A DNA stretch of 19,723 nucleotides from contig MGZO01000131.1 in NCBI GenBank assembly GCA_001802655.1, positions 12,697 to 32,419 of the forward strand. The letters are read 5' to 3'. The stretch comes from Hydrogenophilales bacterium RIFOXYD1_FULL_62_11 (GTDB lineage Bacteria; Pseudomonadota; Gammaproteobacteria; Burkholderiales; Thiobacillaceae). Position 1 is the stretch's first letter. Every line of letters starts with the position of its first letter. The notes beneath the pieces were generated by a model that searched no databases, had not been told where the DNA came from, and worked only from the letters and a program-made list of their open reading frames with translations. Shown one piece after another: positions 8,331 to 15,144 of the stretch. Both the position numbers and the translations under genes were made by a program.

Positions 8331-8714
8331 GAAGAACCTATGTGAACGTTGAGAGGCCTAATACTTAATCAAGAGGCCCGTGGGCCCGGGCGTTTTTTAA
8401 TATAGAGACAGCTGTCATGGCGGCTTATCTTGATGATTTTAAATTCTTCCCCTGCGCCCAGTCTCCATATCGCGTTATGAAAAAGGAGATCGGTGGCTGA
8501 TGGATTATGCACCTGATTAAGCGGCCCAAATATCGATGGGAATTCAGCGACGGGACTTTGAATAGACTGCTTTCACAACATCAACGGCCGTTCGATGTGG
8601 CAAACCCCGAGCGCCGCAGGGTCGAGAACAGCCGATGTCTCAAGATTAAATCAAGCAAGCCAAACGCCTGAGCGGGTGGGCCGATTCGCCTGCTGAAGCC
8701 CGATGCGTTTTGTC
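8331..8714. other. Non-coding spacer between lipoprotein and MidA-like genes
   Basis: No convincing gene is visible in either direction. The left half is AT-richer; the right half returns to chromosomal composition. A small hairpin with a T-run lies at 8376-8398 (listed separately). Long minus-strand frames here are extensions of a shadow of the methyltransferase gene. Confidence 0.6.
8376..8398 (+). terminator. Hairpin plus T-run with no obvious upstream gene
   Basis: GCCCG (8376-8380) pairs with CGGGC (8387-8391), followed by G and six T (8393-8398). It has the shape of a plus-strand intrinsic terminator, but the nearest upstream plus-strand gene ends at 7797 and the gene in between is on the minus strand. 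It may serve a small transcript or be a relic. Confidence 0.4.
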
Positions 8715-9860
8715 CTACAACGTGTGCCGGCGATCGCCGCGCGCAAACCCTGTGAATTGCGGAAGCGCGCCCTTCGTCAGCGCAATCACCTTGAACAAAT
8801 CGCCCATCTCGGCGGGTGAAACCAGTCGCTGTACTGCATTGCTCTGCGGCAGAAAGGCGGCGGCGTCGGTCGGCGGGGTCTGCATCAGCAATTCGGTGAG
8901 ACCGGCGTTGAGCAGGAAATTCGCCTGGCTGGCGTAACCCGTCAGTTCCAGACCCGCCTCCATCCCTGCCCGCGCCAGCGCACTGAAATCGACGTGCGCG
9001 GTGAGGTCGCACAGCCCCGGCAGATAAAACGGATCGTCCAGCGCGTGATGGCGGTAGTGCGCGCGCAGCGTGCCCATGTGGCGCTGCGGATGGTAGTACT
9101 CGCCCGCGCTGAAACCGTAATCGATCAACAGGATCAGGCCGCGTTCGAGATTGTGTCCGAGGGAGGTGATCAGCGCATCGGCTGCCAGACTGATTTCGGA
9201 CAGATAGCCCGGTGCCAGATTCAGGACTTCGGCGCGGGCGCGCAGGATCGGGTCGTCGATGCTTCGATCCTGCCACGCAAAGCCTTCGCCATCCCACACC
9301 ACGCCGCGCACCTGCGGCCCTGCTTCCGTCCAATGTATCAGTTCAACCGGCAGCGCATCGATTACCTCGTTGCCGAGGATGACGCCGCTGAAATCTGCGG
9401 GCAGCGCATCCAGCCACTGCACGCGGCTGGCAAGCTCGGGTTGTTCATGCGCAATCCTTTCCTGCTGGCGGGCGCGCAGGTCGGCGCTTACTTCTAGGAT
9501 GCAATAGCGGGCAGGCAGGGCATCGAGCTGCGCCAGTTCGCCCAGCACATCGACCGCCAGTCGCCCGCTGCCCGCGCCCAGTTCCAGAATGTCGCCGCCC
9601 GTTTCCACCAGCACCGGCGCAATCGCATGCGCCAGCGTGCGGCCGAACAGCGGGGTCAGCTCCGGCGCGGTGACAAAATCGCCCGTCGCGCCGAATTTCA
9701 TCGCGCCGGCTGCGTAATAGCCGAGGCCCGGCGCGTACAGCGCGGCTTCCATGAATTGCGCAAATGAAATCCAGCCGCCCGCCTGTTGAATCAGCGATTG
9801 CAGGTGGGCGGTCACGCGCTGACTGTGGGCAAATGCGTCGGGGCTGGGAATGGGCAGCAT
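8715..9860 (-). CDS. MidA/NDUFAF7-like class I SAM-dependent methyltransferase (DUF185, COG1565)
   Basis: The 381-residue protein has the layout of the MidA/NDUFAF7 family, whose mitochondrial member methylates an arginine in complex I; the bacterial substrate is not established. An N-terminal segment carries ISFAQFMEAALYAPGLGYYA and FGATGDFVTAPELTPLFG, both strongly family-specific. The SAM site is DILELGAGSGRLAVDVL, and the motif GNEVIDALPVELI follows. Near the C-terminus is LLIDYGFSAGEYYHPQR, typical of the family. The ATG at 9858-9860 is the natural start. The gene is divergent from the pteridine-reductase gene with 88 bases between the starts. Function beyond methyl transfer is not inferable here. 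Confidence 0.93.
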   Translation of the reverse strand: MLPIPSPDAFAHSQRVTAHLQSLIQQAGGWISFAQFMEAALYAPGLGYYAAGAMKFGATGDFVTAPELTPLFGRTLAHAIAPVLVETGGDILELGAGSGRLAVDVLGELAQLDALPARYCILEVSADLRARQQERIAHEQPELASRVQWLDALPADFSGVILGNEVIDALPVELIHWTEAGPQVRGVVWDGEGFAWQDRSIDDPILRARAEVLNLAPGYLSEISLAADALITSLGHNLERGLILLIDYGFSAGEYYHPQRHMGTLRAHYRHHALDDPFYLPGLCDLTAHVDFSALARAGMEAGLELTGYASQANFLLNAGLTELLMQTPPTDAAAFLPQSNAVQRLVSPAEMGDLFKVIALTKGALPQFTGFARGDRRHTL

Positions 9861-9948
9861 GCAGCGGATGAGTTCAGGGATAATGCGGAGTGGCAGGAAA
9901 ACCCAGCCGGATCAATTTACAACCCAGCGACTATAAAGGCGAATCCCG

Positions 9949-10689
9949 ATGCAAGGCAAAGTAGTGTTGATTACCGGCGGGGCCAAACGCGTGGGGGCGG
10001 CGTCGGCGCGTCTGCTGCACGCGGCAGGTGCCAATCTGATGATCCACTACCGCAGCTCGGCAACCGAGGCGCGTGCCTTGCAGGATGAGTTGAATGCGGT
10101 ACGCGAAGGTTCGGTCGCGCTGATTCAGGCCGACCTGCTCGACATCGGCGGCTTGCCTGCACTGGTCAAGCAAACGGTGGTGACCTTTGGCGGGCTCGAC
10201 GTGCTGCTCAACAACGCATCGAGCTTTTACCCGACGCCGGTCGGCAGCATCGAAGAAAAAGACTGGATCGACCTGATGGGCAGCAACCTCAAAGCGCCGC
10301 TGTTTCTGTCGCAGGCCGCCGCGCCCGAGCTGAAAAAGCGCCGCGGCTGCATCATCAACATCACCGACATCCACGCCGACCGGCCGATGAAAAGCTACGT
10401 CGTCTATTCTATTGCCAAGGCCGGGCTGGTGGGGCTCACCAAATCGATGGCGCGCGAGCTGGCGCCTGAAGTACGCGTCAACGGTGTTGCCCCGGGGCCG
10501 ATCATGTGGCCGGAAGACGACGCCAATTTCGACGAGGTGTCGCGCCAGCGCATCATCTCGCACACCATGCTGAAACGCGCCGGCGATCCGTCCGACATTG
10601 CGCTGGCAGTGCGCTTTTTCGCGATGGACACGCACTTCGTCACCGGGCAGATCCTGGCGGTGGATGGCGGGCGCAGCGCCAAGCTCTGA
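9949..10689 (+). CDS. Pteridine reductase (PTR1/FolM-type SDR)
   Basis: This is a short-chain dehydrogenase/reductase that likely reduces dihydropteridines with NADPH. The dinucleotide loop is TGGAKRVG, with the Lys-Arg pair of pteridine reductases rather than the TGxxxGIG of FabG. NNASSFYPTP follows, and the catalytic pair is Y153-x3-K157 (YSIAK). The residue that is normally the catalytic Ser is Asp (D140, in NITDIHA), as in PTR1-type enzymes. Length (246 aa) is normal. It starts at ATG 9949 and lies 5 bases ahead of the exonuclease I gene, so the two probably share a transcript. A quinonoid-dihydropteridine or general carbonyl reductase role cannot be excluded. Confidence 0.9.
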   Translation: MQGKVVLITGGAKRVGAASARLLHAAGANLMIHYRSSATEARALQDELNAVREGSVALIQADLLDIGGLPALVKQTVVTFGGLDVLLNNASSFYPTPVGSIEEKDWIDLMGSNLKAPLFLSQAAAPELKKRRGCIINITDIHADRPMKSYVVYSIAKAGLVGLTKSMARELAPEVRVNGVAPGPIMWPEDDANFDEVSRQRIISHTMLKRAGDPSDIALAVRFFAMDTHFVTGQILAVDGGRSAKL

Positions 10690-10694
10690 AGTCC

Positions 10695-12125
10695 ATGCGC
10701 AGCTTCCTTTGGCATGACTACGAAACCTTCGGCATCAGTCCGCGCAGCGATCGCCCGGCGCAGTTCGCCGCGATCCGCACCGACGCCGAGCTGAACGAAA
10801 TCGGCGCGCCGCTGATGCAGTATTGCCAGCCCGCGCCGGATTATCTGCCCGACCCGCAGTCCTGCCTGATCACCGGCATCACGCCGCAGCTGTGCCTGGA
10901 GCGCGGGCTGCCGGAACACCAGTTCGCCCACGAAATCGAGCAGGCGTTCAGTCAGCCCGGCACCATCGGCGTCGGCTACAACACGATCCGCTTTGACGAC
11001 GAGTTCACGCGTTTCCTGTTCTGGCGCAACCTGATCGACCCCTACGCCCGCGAATGGCAAAACGAGTGCGGGCGCTGGGACGTGCTCGATCTGGTACGCA
11101 CCGCTTACGCGCTGCGCCCGGACGGCATGGTCTGGCCGACCAATGAACAGGGGCGGGTAAGTTTCAAGCTCGAACACCTGAGTGCGGCGAATGGCCTGGC
11201 GCACGAAGCCGCACACGATGCGCTGTCTGACGTGCGCGCCACGGTGGCGCTGGCGCGCCTGATCCGCACCAACAATCCGCGCCTGTTCGATTTTTGCCTC
11301 GGCCTGCACAAAAAGGACAAGGCCGCCGAGCAGATCAACCTGCGCGCGCCGCAACCGTTTCTGCACATTACCGGGCAGGTGCCGGTCGAGCGCGGCTGCC
11401 TGATGGTGGCGTGGCCGCTGGCGCAGCACCCGACCAACAAGAACGAAATCATCGTGTGGGACCTGGCGCATGACCCCAGCGAGCTGTTTGCGCTCGACGC
11501 CGCCACCATCCGCCAGCGGATGTTTACCCGCACCGACGACCTGCCCGCAGGCGTGAGCCGCTTGCCGATCAAAACCATCCATCTGAACAAATCACCGGTG
11601 GTGATCAGCAACCTCAACACGTTGAGCGCAGCGCGCGCCGAACACTGGGCCATCGACATGGCGGCGGTGCAGCGCCATGCCGCGTTGTGTGGCGCGGCAC
11701 CCGACATGAGCGCCCGCTGGCAGGCCGTGTTCGAGCGTCCGGCGCAGGCCGCCAGCGATGTGGATGCCGACCTGTACGGCGGCTTCATTGGCAATGCTGA
11801 CCGCGCCGTGCTGAATCGTTTGCGCGGCTTGTCGCCCGCACAACTGGCCGAATCGCAACCAGGGTTTGCCGATCCGCGCTTGAGCGACCTGCTGTTTCGC
11901 TACCGCGCGCGCAATTTCCCCGCCTCGCTGAACCCGGCCGAGTCGCAGCAATGGCAGGCGCTTTGTGCCGCGCGGTTGTTCGACGGCGCCGGCGGTGCGC
12001 GCACGCTGGAAGCCCTGTTCAACGAAATCGACACCCTGGCGGAAACGGCAGACGAGCGCGGTGAGACCATACTGGGCACGCTCTACGAATACGCCGAGGC
12101 CATTGCGCCCGCCCGCATCGGTTAA
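10695..12125 (+). CDS. sbcB: Exodeoxyribonuclease I (DEDDh 3'-5' exonuclease)
   Basis: ExoI degrades single-stranded DNA from the 3' end and acts in mismatch repair and recombination. The 476-residue product matches the usual family length (about 475). The DEDDh site is complete: D8 and E10 in WHDYETFG, an Asp in RFDDEF (about residue 101), and H174 with D179 in HDALSD. The ExoI SH3-like and helical C-terminal regions (about residues 200-460) follow, including VPVERGCLMVAWPLA and HLNKSPVVISN. The true start is ATG 10695. A longer upstream frame overlaps the pteridine reductase gene and is not needed. The TAAAAT at its stop could act as a -10 box for the next operon, though no good -35 box is visible. 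Confidence 0.95.
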   Translation: MRSFLWHDYETFGISPRSDRPAQFAAIRTDAELNEIGAPLMQYCQPAPDYLPDPQSCLITGITPQLCLERGLPEHQFAHEIEQAFSQPGTIGVGYNTIRFDDEFTRFLFWRNLIDPYAREWQNECGRWDVLDLVRTAYALRPDGMVWPTNEQGRVSFKLEHLSAANGLAHEAAHDALSDVRATVALARLIRTNNPRLFDFCLGLHKKDKAAEQINLRAPQPFLHITGQVPVERGCLMVAWPLAQHPTNKNEIIVWDLAHDPSELFALDAATIRQRMFTRTDDLPAGVSRLPIKTIHLNKSPVVISNLNTLSAARAEHWAIDMAAVQRHAALCGAAPDMSARWQAVFERPAQAASDVDADLYGGFIGNADRAVLNRLRGLSPAQLAESQPGFADPRLSDLLFRYRARNFPASLNPAESQQWQALCAARLFDGAGGARTLEALFNEIDTLAETADERGETILGTLYEYAEAIAPARIG

Positions 12126-12161
12126 AATCCGCCGCGCCATCCGACCCACACCGACCACTTA

Positions 12162-13358
12162 GTGACCCCCGTTCTCCTCTCCCATTTCACGGCCACCAGC
12201 TGCCTCGGCTACGGCAATGCCGCCACCCTGGCCGCCTTGCGCCTGCAGCGCAGCGGCCTGCAACCCTGCCAGTTCGAGACGGCGCACGACCTGGCGACCC
12301 ACGTCGGCGAGGTGGCCGGGGTCGACGCCGTCGAACTGCCCGCGCCGCTGGCCGAGCATGACTGCCGCAACAATCGCCTGGCCTGGCTGGGATTGCAGCA
12401 GGACGGTTTCAGCGACGCGGTCGAGGCGGCCATTGCGCGCCACGGCCGGCGGCGGGTCGGCGTGTTTCTCGGCACCAGCACCTCGGGCATCCTGCAAACC
12501 GAGCAGGCGTATCGCCGCCGCGATCCGGTGAGCGGTGCGCTGCCGGAGGATTTCATTTACCGCACCACGCACAATACCTACTCGGTGGCGAGTTTCGTCC
12601 GCACCGCGTTCCAGCTCGAAGGCCCCGCCATGGTGGTCTCCACCGCGTGCTCGTCCTCCGCCAAGGTGTTCGCTTCGGCGGCGCGCATGCTGGCCGCCGG
12701 CCTCATCGATGCGGCCATCGTCGGCGGCGTGGACTCTCTCTGCCTCACCACCCTGTACGGTTTCAATTCGCTGGAGCTGCTGTCGCCCGAACCCTGCCGG
12801 CCGTTTGATATCGAACGCAAAGGTCTGTCGATAGGCGAAGCGGCTGCATTCATTTTGCTGGAACGTCCGGGCGCGCAACTGAATGCAGACGCTGTGCTGC
12901 TGCTGGGCGCGGGCGAAACCAGCGATGCCCACCACATGTCGTCGCCGCACCCCGATGGCCTCGGCGCCAGAATGGCGATGGCGGCTGCGTTGCAGTCAGC
13001 AGGCTTGCAGGCAGCCGACATCGATTATCTCAACCTGCACGGCACCGCCACGCCCAGCAACGATGCAGCCGAGGGCAAAGCGGTCGCGGCACTTTTTGGC
13101 AACAACGTGCCATGCAGTTCGACCAAGGGCGCCACCGGCCATACATTGGGTGCGGCGGGCGGGATGGAGGCGATCATCAGCGCGCTGGCGCTGCAACAGG
13201 GATTTTTGCCAGGCGGGGTGAATACGCAGCAGCTCGACCCGGCCATTCCGATCCAGTACCTGACAGCCAACCGTGACAGCGTGCCGCGACGGGTGCTGAG
13301 CAATTCGTTCGGCTTTGGCGGCACCAACTGCAGCCTGATACTGGGGCGTGCCGCATGA
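12162..13358 (+). CDS. Beta-ketoacyl-ACP synthase (aryl-polyene type)
   Basis: This is a thiolase-fold condensing enzyme that joins an acyl starter to malonyl-ACP. The catalytic triad is complete: C163 (STACSSS), H293 in LHGTATPSND and H327 in GATGHTLGAAG. Length (398 aa) is that of a KAS II-type enzyme. The terminal motif SNSFGFGGTN is also present. Its partner downstream is a catalytically dead-looking ketosynthase (chain-length factor), so it most likely works as the active half of a KS/CLF heterodimer of the aryl-polyene or ladderane-like class. GTG at 12162 follows sbcB by 36 bases. Its stop overlaps the next start (ATGA), implying coupling. Confidence 0.93.
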   Translation: MTPVLLSHFTATSCLGYGNAATLAALRLQRSGLQPCQFETAHDLATHVGEVAGVDAVELPAPLAEHDCRNNRLAWLGLQQDGFSDAVEAAIARHGRRRVGVFLGTSTSGILQTEQAYRRRDPVSGALPEDFIYRTTHNTYSVASFVRTAFQLEGPAMVVSTACSSSAKVFASAARMLAAGLIDAAIVGGVDSLCLTTLYGFNSLELLSPEPCRPFDIERKGLSIGEAAAFILLERPGAQLNADAVLLLGAGETSDAHHMSSPHPDGLGARMAMAAALQSAGLQAADIDYLNLHGTATPSNDAAEGKAVAALFGNNVPCSSTKGATGHTLGAAGGMEAIISALALQQGFLPGGVNTQQLDPAIPIQYLTANRDSVPRRVLSNSFGFGGTNCSLILGRAA

Positions 13359-14179
13359 GCAAGATAGAGAAGCTGACGGCCTACCTCGACGGCATCGGCC
13401 TCGTCGGCCCCGGGCTCGACAACTGGTCTGCCGCGCAGCCCATCCTGGCGGGCCATGCCGCATACGAGTCGCGTCCGCTCGTCGTGGCCGCGCCGCAATC
13501 GCTGCCACCCGCCGAACGCCGTCGCACCGGCCTTGCCATCAAGGTGGCGCTGGCGGTGGCGCAAGAGGCCATCGACGCCGGTCAACTCGACGCCAGGCAG
13601 TTGGCCACGGTGTTCACCTCCTCGGGGGCCGACAACGACAACTGCGACGCGATCTGCAAGACGCTGGCCTCCGATGACCGCAGCATTTCGCCGACGCGCT
13701 TTCACAATTCGGTACACAACGCCCCGGCCGGGTACTGGGGCATCGCCTCGGGCGCGATGGCCCCTGCCACCGTGCTGTGCGCGTATGACGCCAGTTTTGG
13801 CGCTGGTCTGCTGGAGGCGCTGACCCAAGTTGCAGTCGAGGGCGCATTTGGGTTTGAACGCGGCGGCACGCTGTTGATCGCTTATGACATGCCCTACCCC
13901 GAGCCGCTGCACGCCAAGCGGCCACTGCCCGCAGCGTTCGGCATCGCGCTGGCACTGATGCCCAAGCGCAGCGCGCACTCGCTGGCGCGGATCGAACTGG
14001 CGTTGAGCGATGCCGCGCCGGACACACTCGCCGACCCCGCGCTCGAAGCCCTGCGCCGCAGCATTCCCGCCGCGCGTGGCTTGCCCTTGCTGCGGGCGGT
14101 GGCGCGTGGGGAGGCATGCGGGGTGGTACTGGATTATCTGGTGCCACTCAGTCTAGCGTTAACGATCGAGCCCTTTTGA
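13355..14179 (+). CDS. Beta-ketoacyl synthase chain-length factor-like protein
   Basis: The 274-residue product looks like the N-terminal ketosynthase half-domain seen in chain-length factors of aryl-polyene systems (Ketoacyl-synt_2-like). The nucleophile-loop region reads LCAYDASFGAG, so the catalytic Cys of the TACSS motif is absent. A conserved SPTRFHNSVHNAPAGYWGIASG segment lies just before it. It is expected to pair with the upstream ketosynthase and set product length. It starts at ATG 13355 inside the previous stop. Its 3' end runs into the first palindrome of the inserted element: the TGA at 14177-14179 lies inside the repeat, so its last few residues may have been changed by the insertion. 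Confidence 0.85.
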   Translation: MSKIEKLTAYLDGIGLVGPGLDNWSAAQPILAGHAAYESRPLVVAAPQSLPPAERRRTGLAIKVALAVAQEAIDAGQLDARQLATVFTSSGADNDNCDAICKTLASDDRSISPTRFHNSVHNAPAGYWGIASGAMAPATVLCAYDASFGAGLLEALTQVAVEGAFGFERGGTLLIAYDMPYPEPLHAKRPLPAAFGIALALMPKRSAHSLARIELALSDAAPDTLADPALEALRRSIPAARGLPLLRAVARGEACGVVLDYLVPLSLALTIEPF

Positions 14180-14200
14180 ATAAAGGGGAGCAAGGGGATT
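14170..14200 (+). repeat. Palindromic repeat copy 1 (left flank of the nuclease gene)
   Basis: CCCTTT (14171-14176) pairs with AAAGGG (14182-14187) around TGAAT, followed by a G-rich tail ending at GGGGATT (14194-14200). This is a decayed member of the family seen at 14571-14608 and 14638-14672. The tail includes AAGGGG (14192-14197), the Shine-Dalgarno of the nuclease gene. The stop codon of the chain-length factor sits inside the loop. Confidence 0.8.
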
Positions 14201-14202
14201 GG

Positions 14203-14568
14203 ATGGAGCCGTACCGCAGAATCCTGAAAGTGCCTGCGCGTTCGCTCAGAACCAGTATGACCGATGCTGAGTACATGTTGTGGCATCGCATTCGACGCAA
14301 GCAGATACAAGGTGTGCAGTTCTACCGGCAGAAACCCTTGCTGACTTTTATTGTGGATTTTTATTGTCCGGCTGCGAAGCTGGTCGTTGAGCTTGACGGC
14401 AGCCAGCATGCTGAATTCGCGCATCTGGCCAAAGACCAGACGCGTGATGCCGCGTTGGCGGGCCTGGGTTTGCGTGTGGTGCGGTTTGATAACCGGCAGG
14501 TGCTGCTGGAAACGGACGCGGTGCTGGCGGTGTTGGATGAGATTGTGAGAGAGCGACGTGAAACCTGA
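14203..14568 (+). CDS. DUF559-type endonuclease-domain protein (Vsr-like/PD-(D/E)XK superfamily)
   Basis: The 121-residue product has the DUF559 signature. A basic helix and TDAEYMLWHRIR are followed by the loop FYRQKPL, then a strand IVDFYCPAAKLVVELDGSQH. D52, E63 and D65 are candidate catalytic/metal ligands, and H69 follows. The rest (TRDAALAGLGLRVVRF to the end) closes the fold. The family resembles very-short-patch-repair and other endonuclease-like proteins; a substrate is not known. ATG at 14203 is used because AAGGGG lies 5 bases upstream; a longer frame from 14116 reads back through repeat copy 1 and the chain-length factor. The gene is an insertion between chain-length factor and dehydratase, bracketed by related palindromes, which suggests a self-contained element. 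Confidence 0.9.
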   Translation: MEPYRRILKVPARSLRTSMTDAEYMLWHRIRRKQIQGVQFYRQKPLLTFIVDFYCPAAKLVVELDGSQHAEFAHLAKDQTRDAALAGLGLRVVRFDNRQVLLETDAVLAVLDEIVRERRET

Positions 14569-14570
14569 AT

Positions 14571-14608
14571 CCAAATCCCCCTCAATCCCCCTTTTTCAAA
14601 GGGGGAAG
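14571..14608 (-). repeat. Palindromic repeat copy 2 (right flank of the nuclease gene)
   Basis: CCCCCTTT (14587-14594) pairs perfectly with AAAGGGGG (14598-14605) around a TTC loop; a C-rich half (14577-14590) precedes it. It aligns with copy 1 and copy 3 when reverse-complemented, so it is in the opposite orientation to both. It begins 2 bases after the nuclease stop. Confidence 0.85.
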
Positions 14609-14637
14609 ACAACCCAATCCGCTGTACTGTGGTTTGT

Positions 14638-14672
14638 ACCCCCCTTTGAAAAAGGGGGGCAGGGGGGATTTA
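14638..14672 (+). repeat. Palindromic repeat copy 3, preceding the dehydratase gene
   Basis: CCCCCCTTT (14639-14647) pairs perfectly with AAAGGGGGG (14651-14659) around a GAA loop; a second G-run (14662-14667) follows. It is in the same orientation as copy 1 and opposite to copy 2, 29 bases away, forming a head-to-head pair. GGGGGG at 14662-14667 lies 9 bases before the dehydratase ATG and can act as its Shine-Dalgarno. Confidence 0.85.
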
Positions 14673-14676
14673 CCCC

Positions 14677-15144
14677 ATGACCCACAACCACACCTGGCTG
14701 CTCGCCCACCTCCCGCACCAAGGCAGCATGTGCCTGCTCGACCGCGTCGATAGCTGGGATGCGCAGCACATTCAGTGCAGCGCCAGCAGCCACCGCGCGC
14801 CGGACAATCCGCTGCGCGCACGCGGCCGCCTCGGCGCGGCATGCGGCATCGAGTACGCCGCGCAGGCGATGGCTGCCCACGGCGCCTTGCTCGCTGCAGC
14901 CGACAGCGCGCCGCGCGCCGGTTACCTGGCCAGCGTGCGCGGGGTCGAGTTGCGGGTGGTGCGGCTGGATGACATCGCCACCGATCTGCGCATCGAAGCC
15001 GAGCGTGTGTCGGGCGACGACAACACGATTCTGTATGGCTTCAGCGTGTTTGCTGAGCAAGAACTGCTGCTGAACGGCCGCGCGATTGTGGTGCTGGATG
15101 CCGCGCTGCTGGATGCGGCAAAACCGGGGAGTTCACCATCATGA
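14677..15144 (+). CDS. Hotdog-fold 3-hydroxyacyl-ACP dehydratase, ApeP-like
   Basis: The 155-residue product is a single hotdog domain. LPHQGSMCLLDRV near the N-terminus carries the catalytic-type His (H14), and GIEYAAQAMAAHGAL in the central helix carries E59, the acid of the pair in FabZ/FabA-like enzymes. It probably dehydrates 3-hydroxyacyl-ACP during chain growth. ATG at 14677 is preceded by the G-tract of repeat copy 3. Its stop overlaps the ketoreductase start (ATGA). It presumably functions with the KS, chain-length factor and ketoreductase, from which it is separated by the inserted nuclease element. Confidence 0.88.
   Translation: MTHNHTWLLAHLPHQGSMCLLDRVDSWDAQHIQCSASSHRAPDNPLRARGRLGAACGIEYAAQAMAAHGALLAAADSAPRAGYLASVRGVELRVVRLDDIATDLRIEAERVSGDDNTILYGFSVFAEQELLLNGRAIVVLDAALLDAAKPGSSPS

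Noticed and set aside
8581..9333. Minus-strand frame of 250 codons
   Set aside because: It is out of frame with the MidA-like methyltransferase that spans it, with low-complexity Arg/Pro/Ser sequence.
10506..10694. Upstream extension of the sbcB frame
   Set aside because: It lies wholly inside the pteridine reductase gene and the ATG at 10695 gives the family N-terminus with the D8/E10 pair.
12099..12128. Promoter for the ketosynthase operon at the sbcB stop (TAAAAT at 12123)
   Set aside because: The -10-like box is good, but no -35 box at a proper spacing is seen, so it was not listed as a feature.
14116..14202. Longer start for the DUF559 gene
   Set aside because: It would begin inside the chain-length factor and read through repeat copy 1; ATG 14203 has its own Shine-Dalgarno and gives the normal family length.
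14587..14659. Palindrome copies 2 and 3 as intrinsic terminators
   Set aside because: Their T-runs lie within the stems and no T-tract follows the G arm, so canonical termination is unlikely; also the dehydratase must be transcribed through them.
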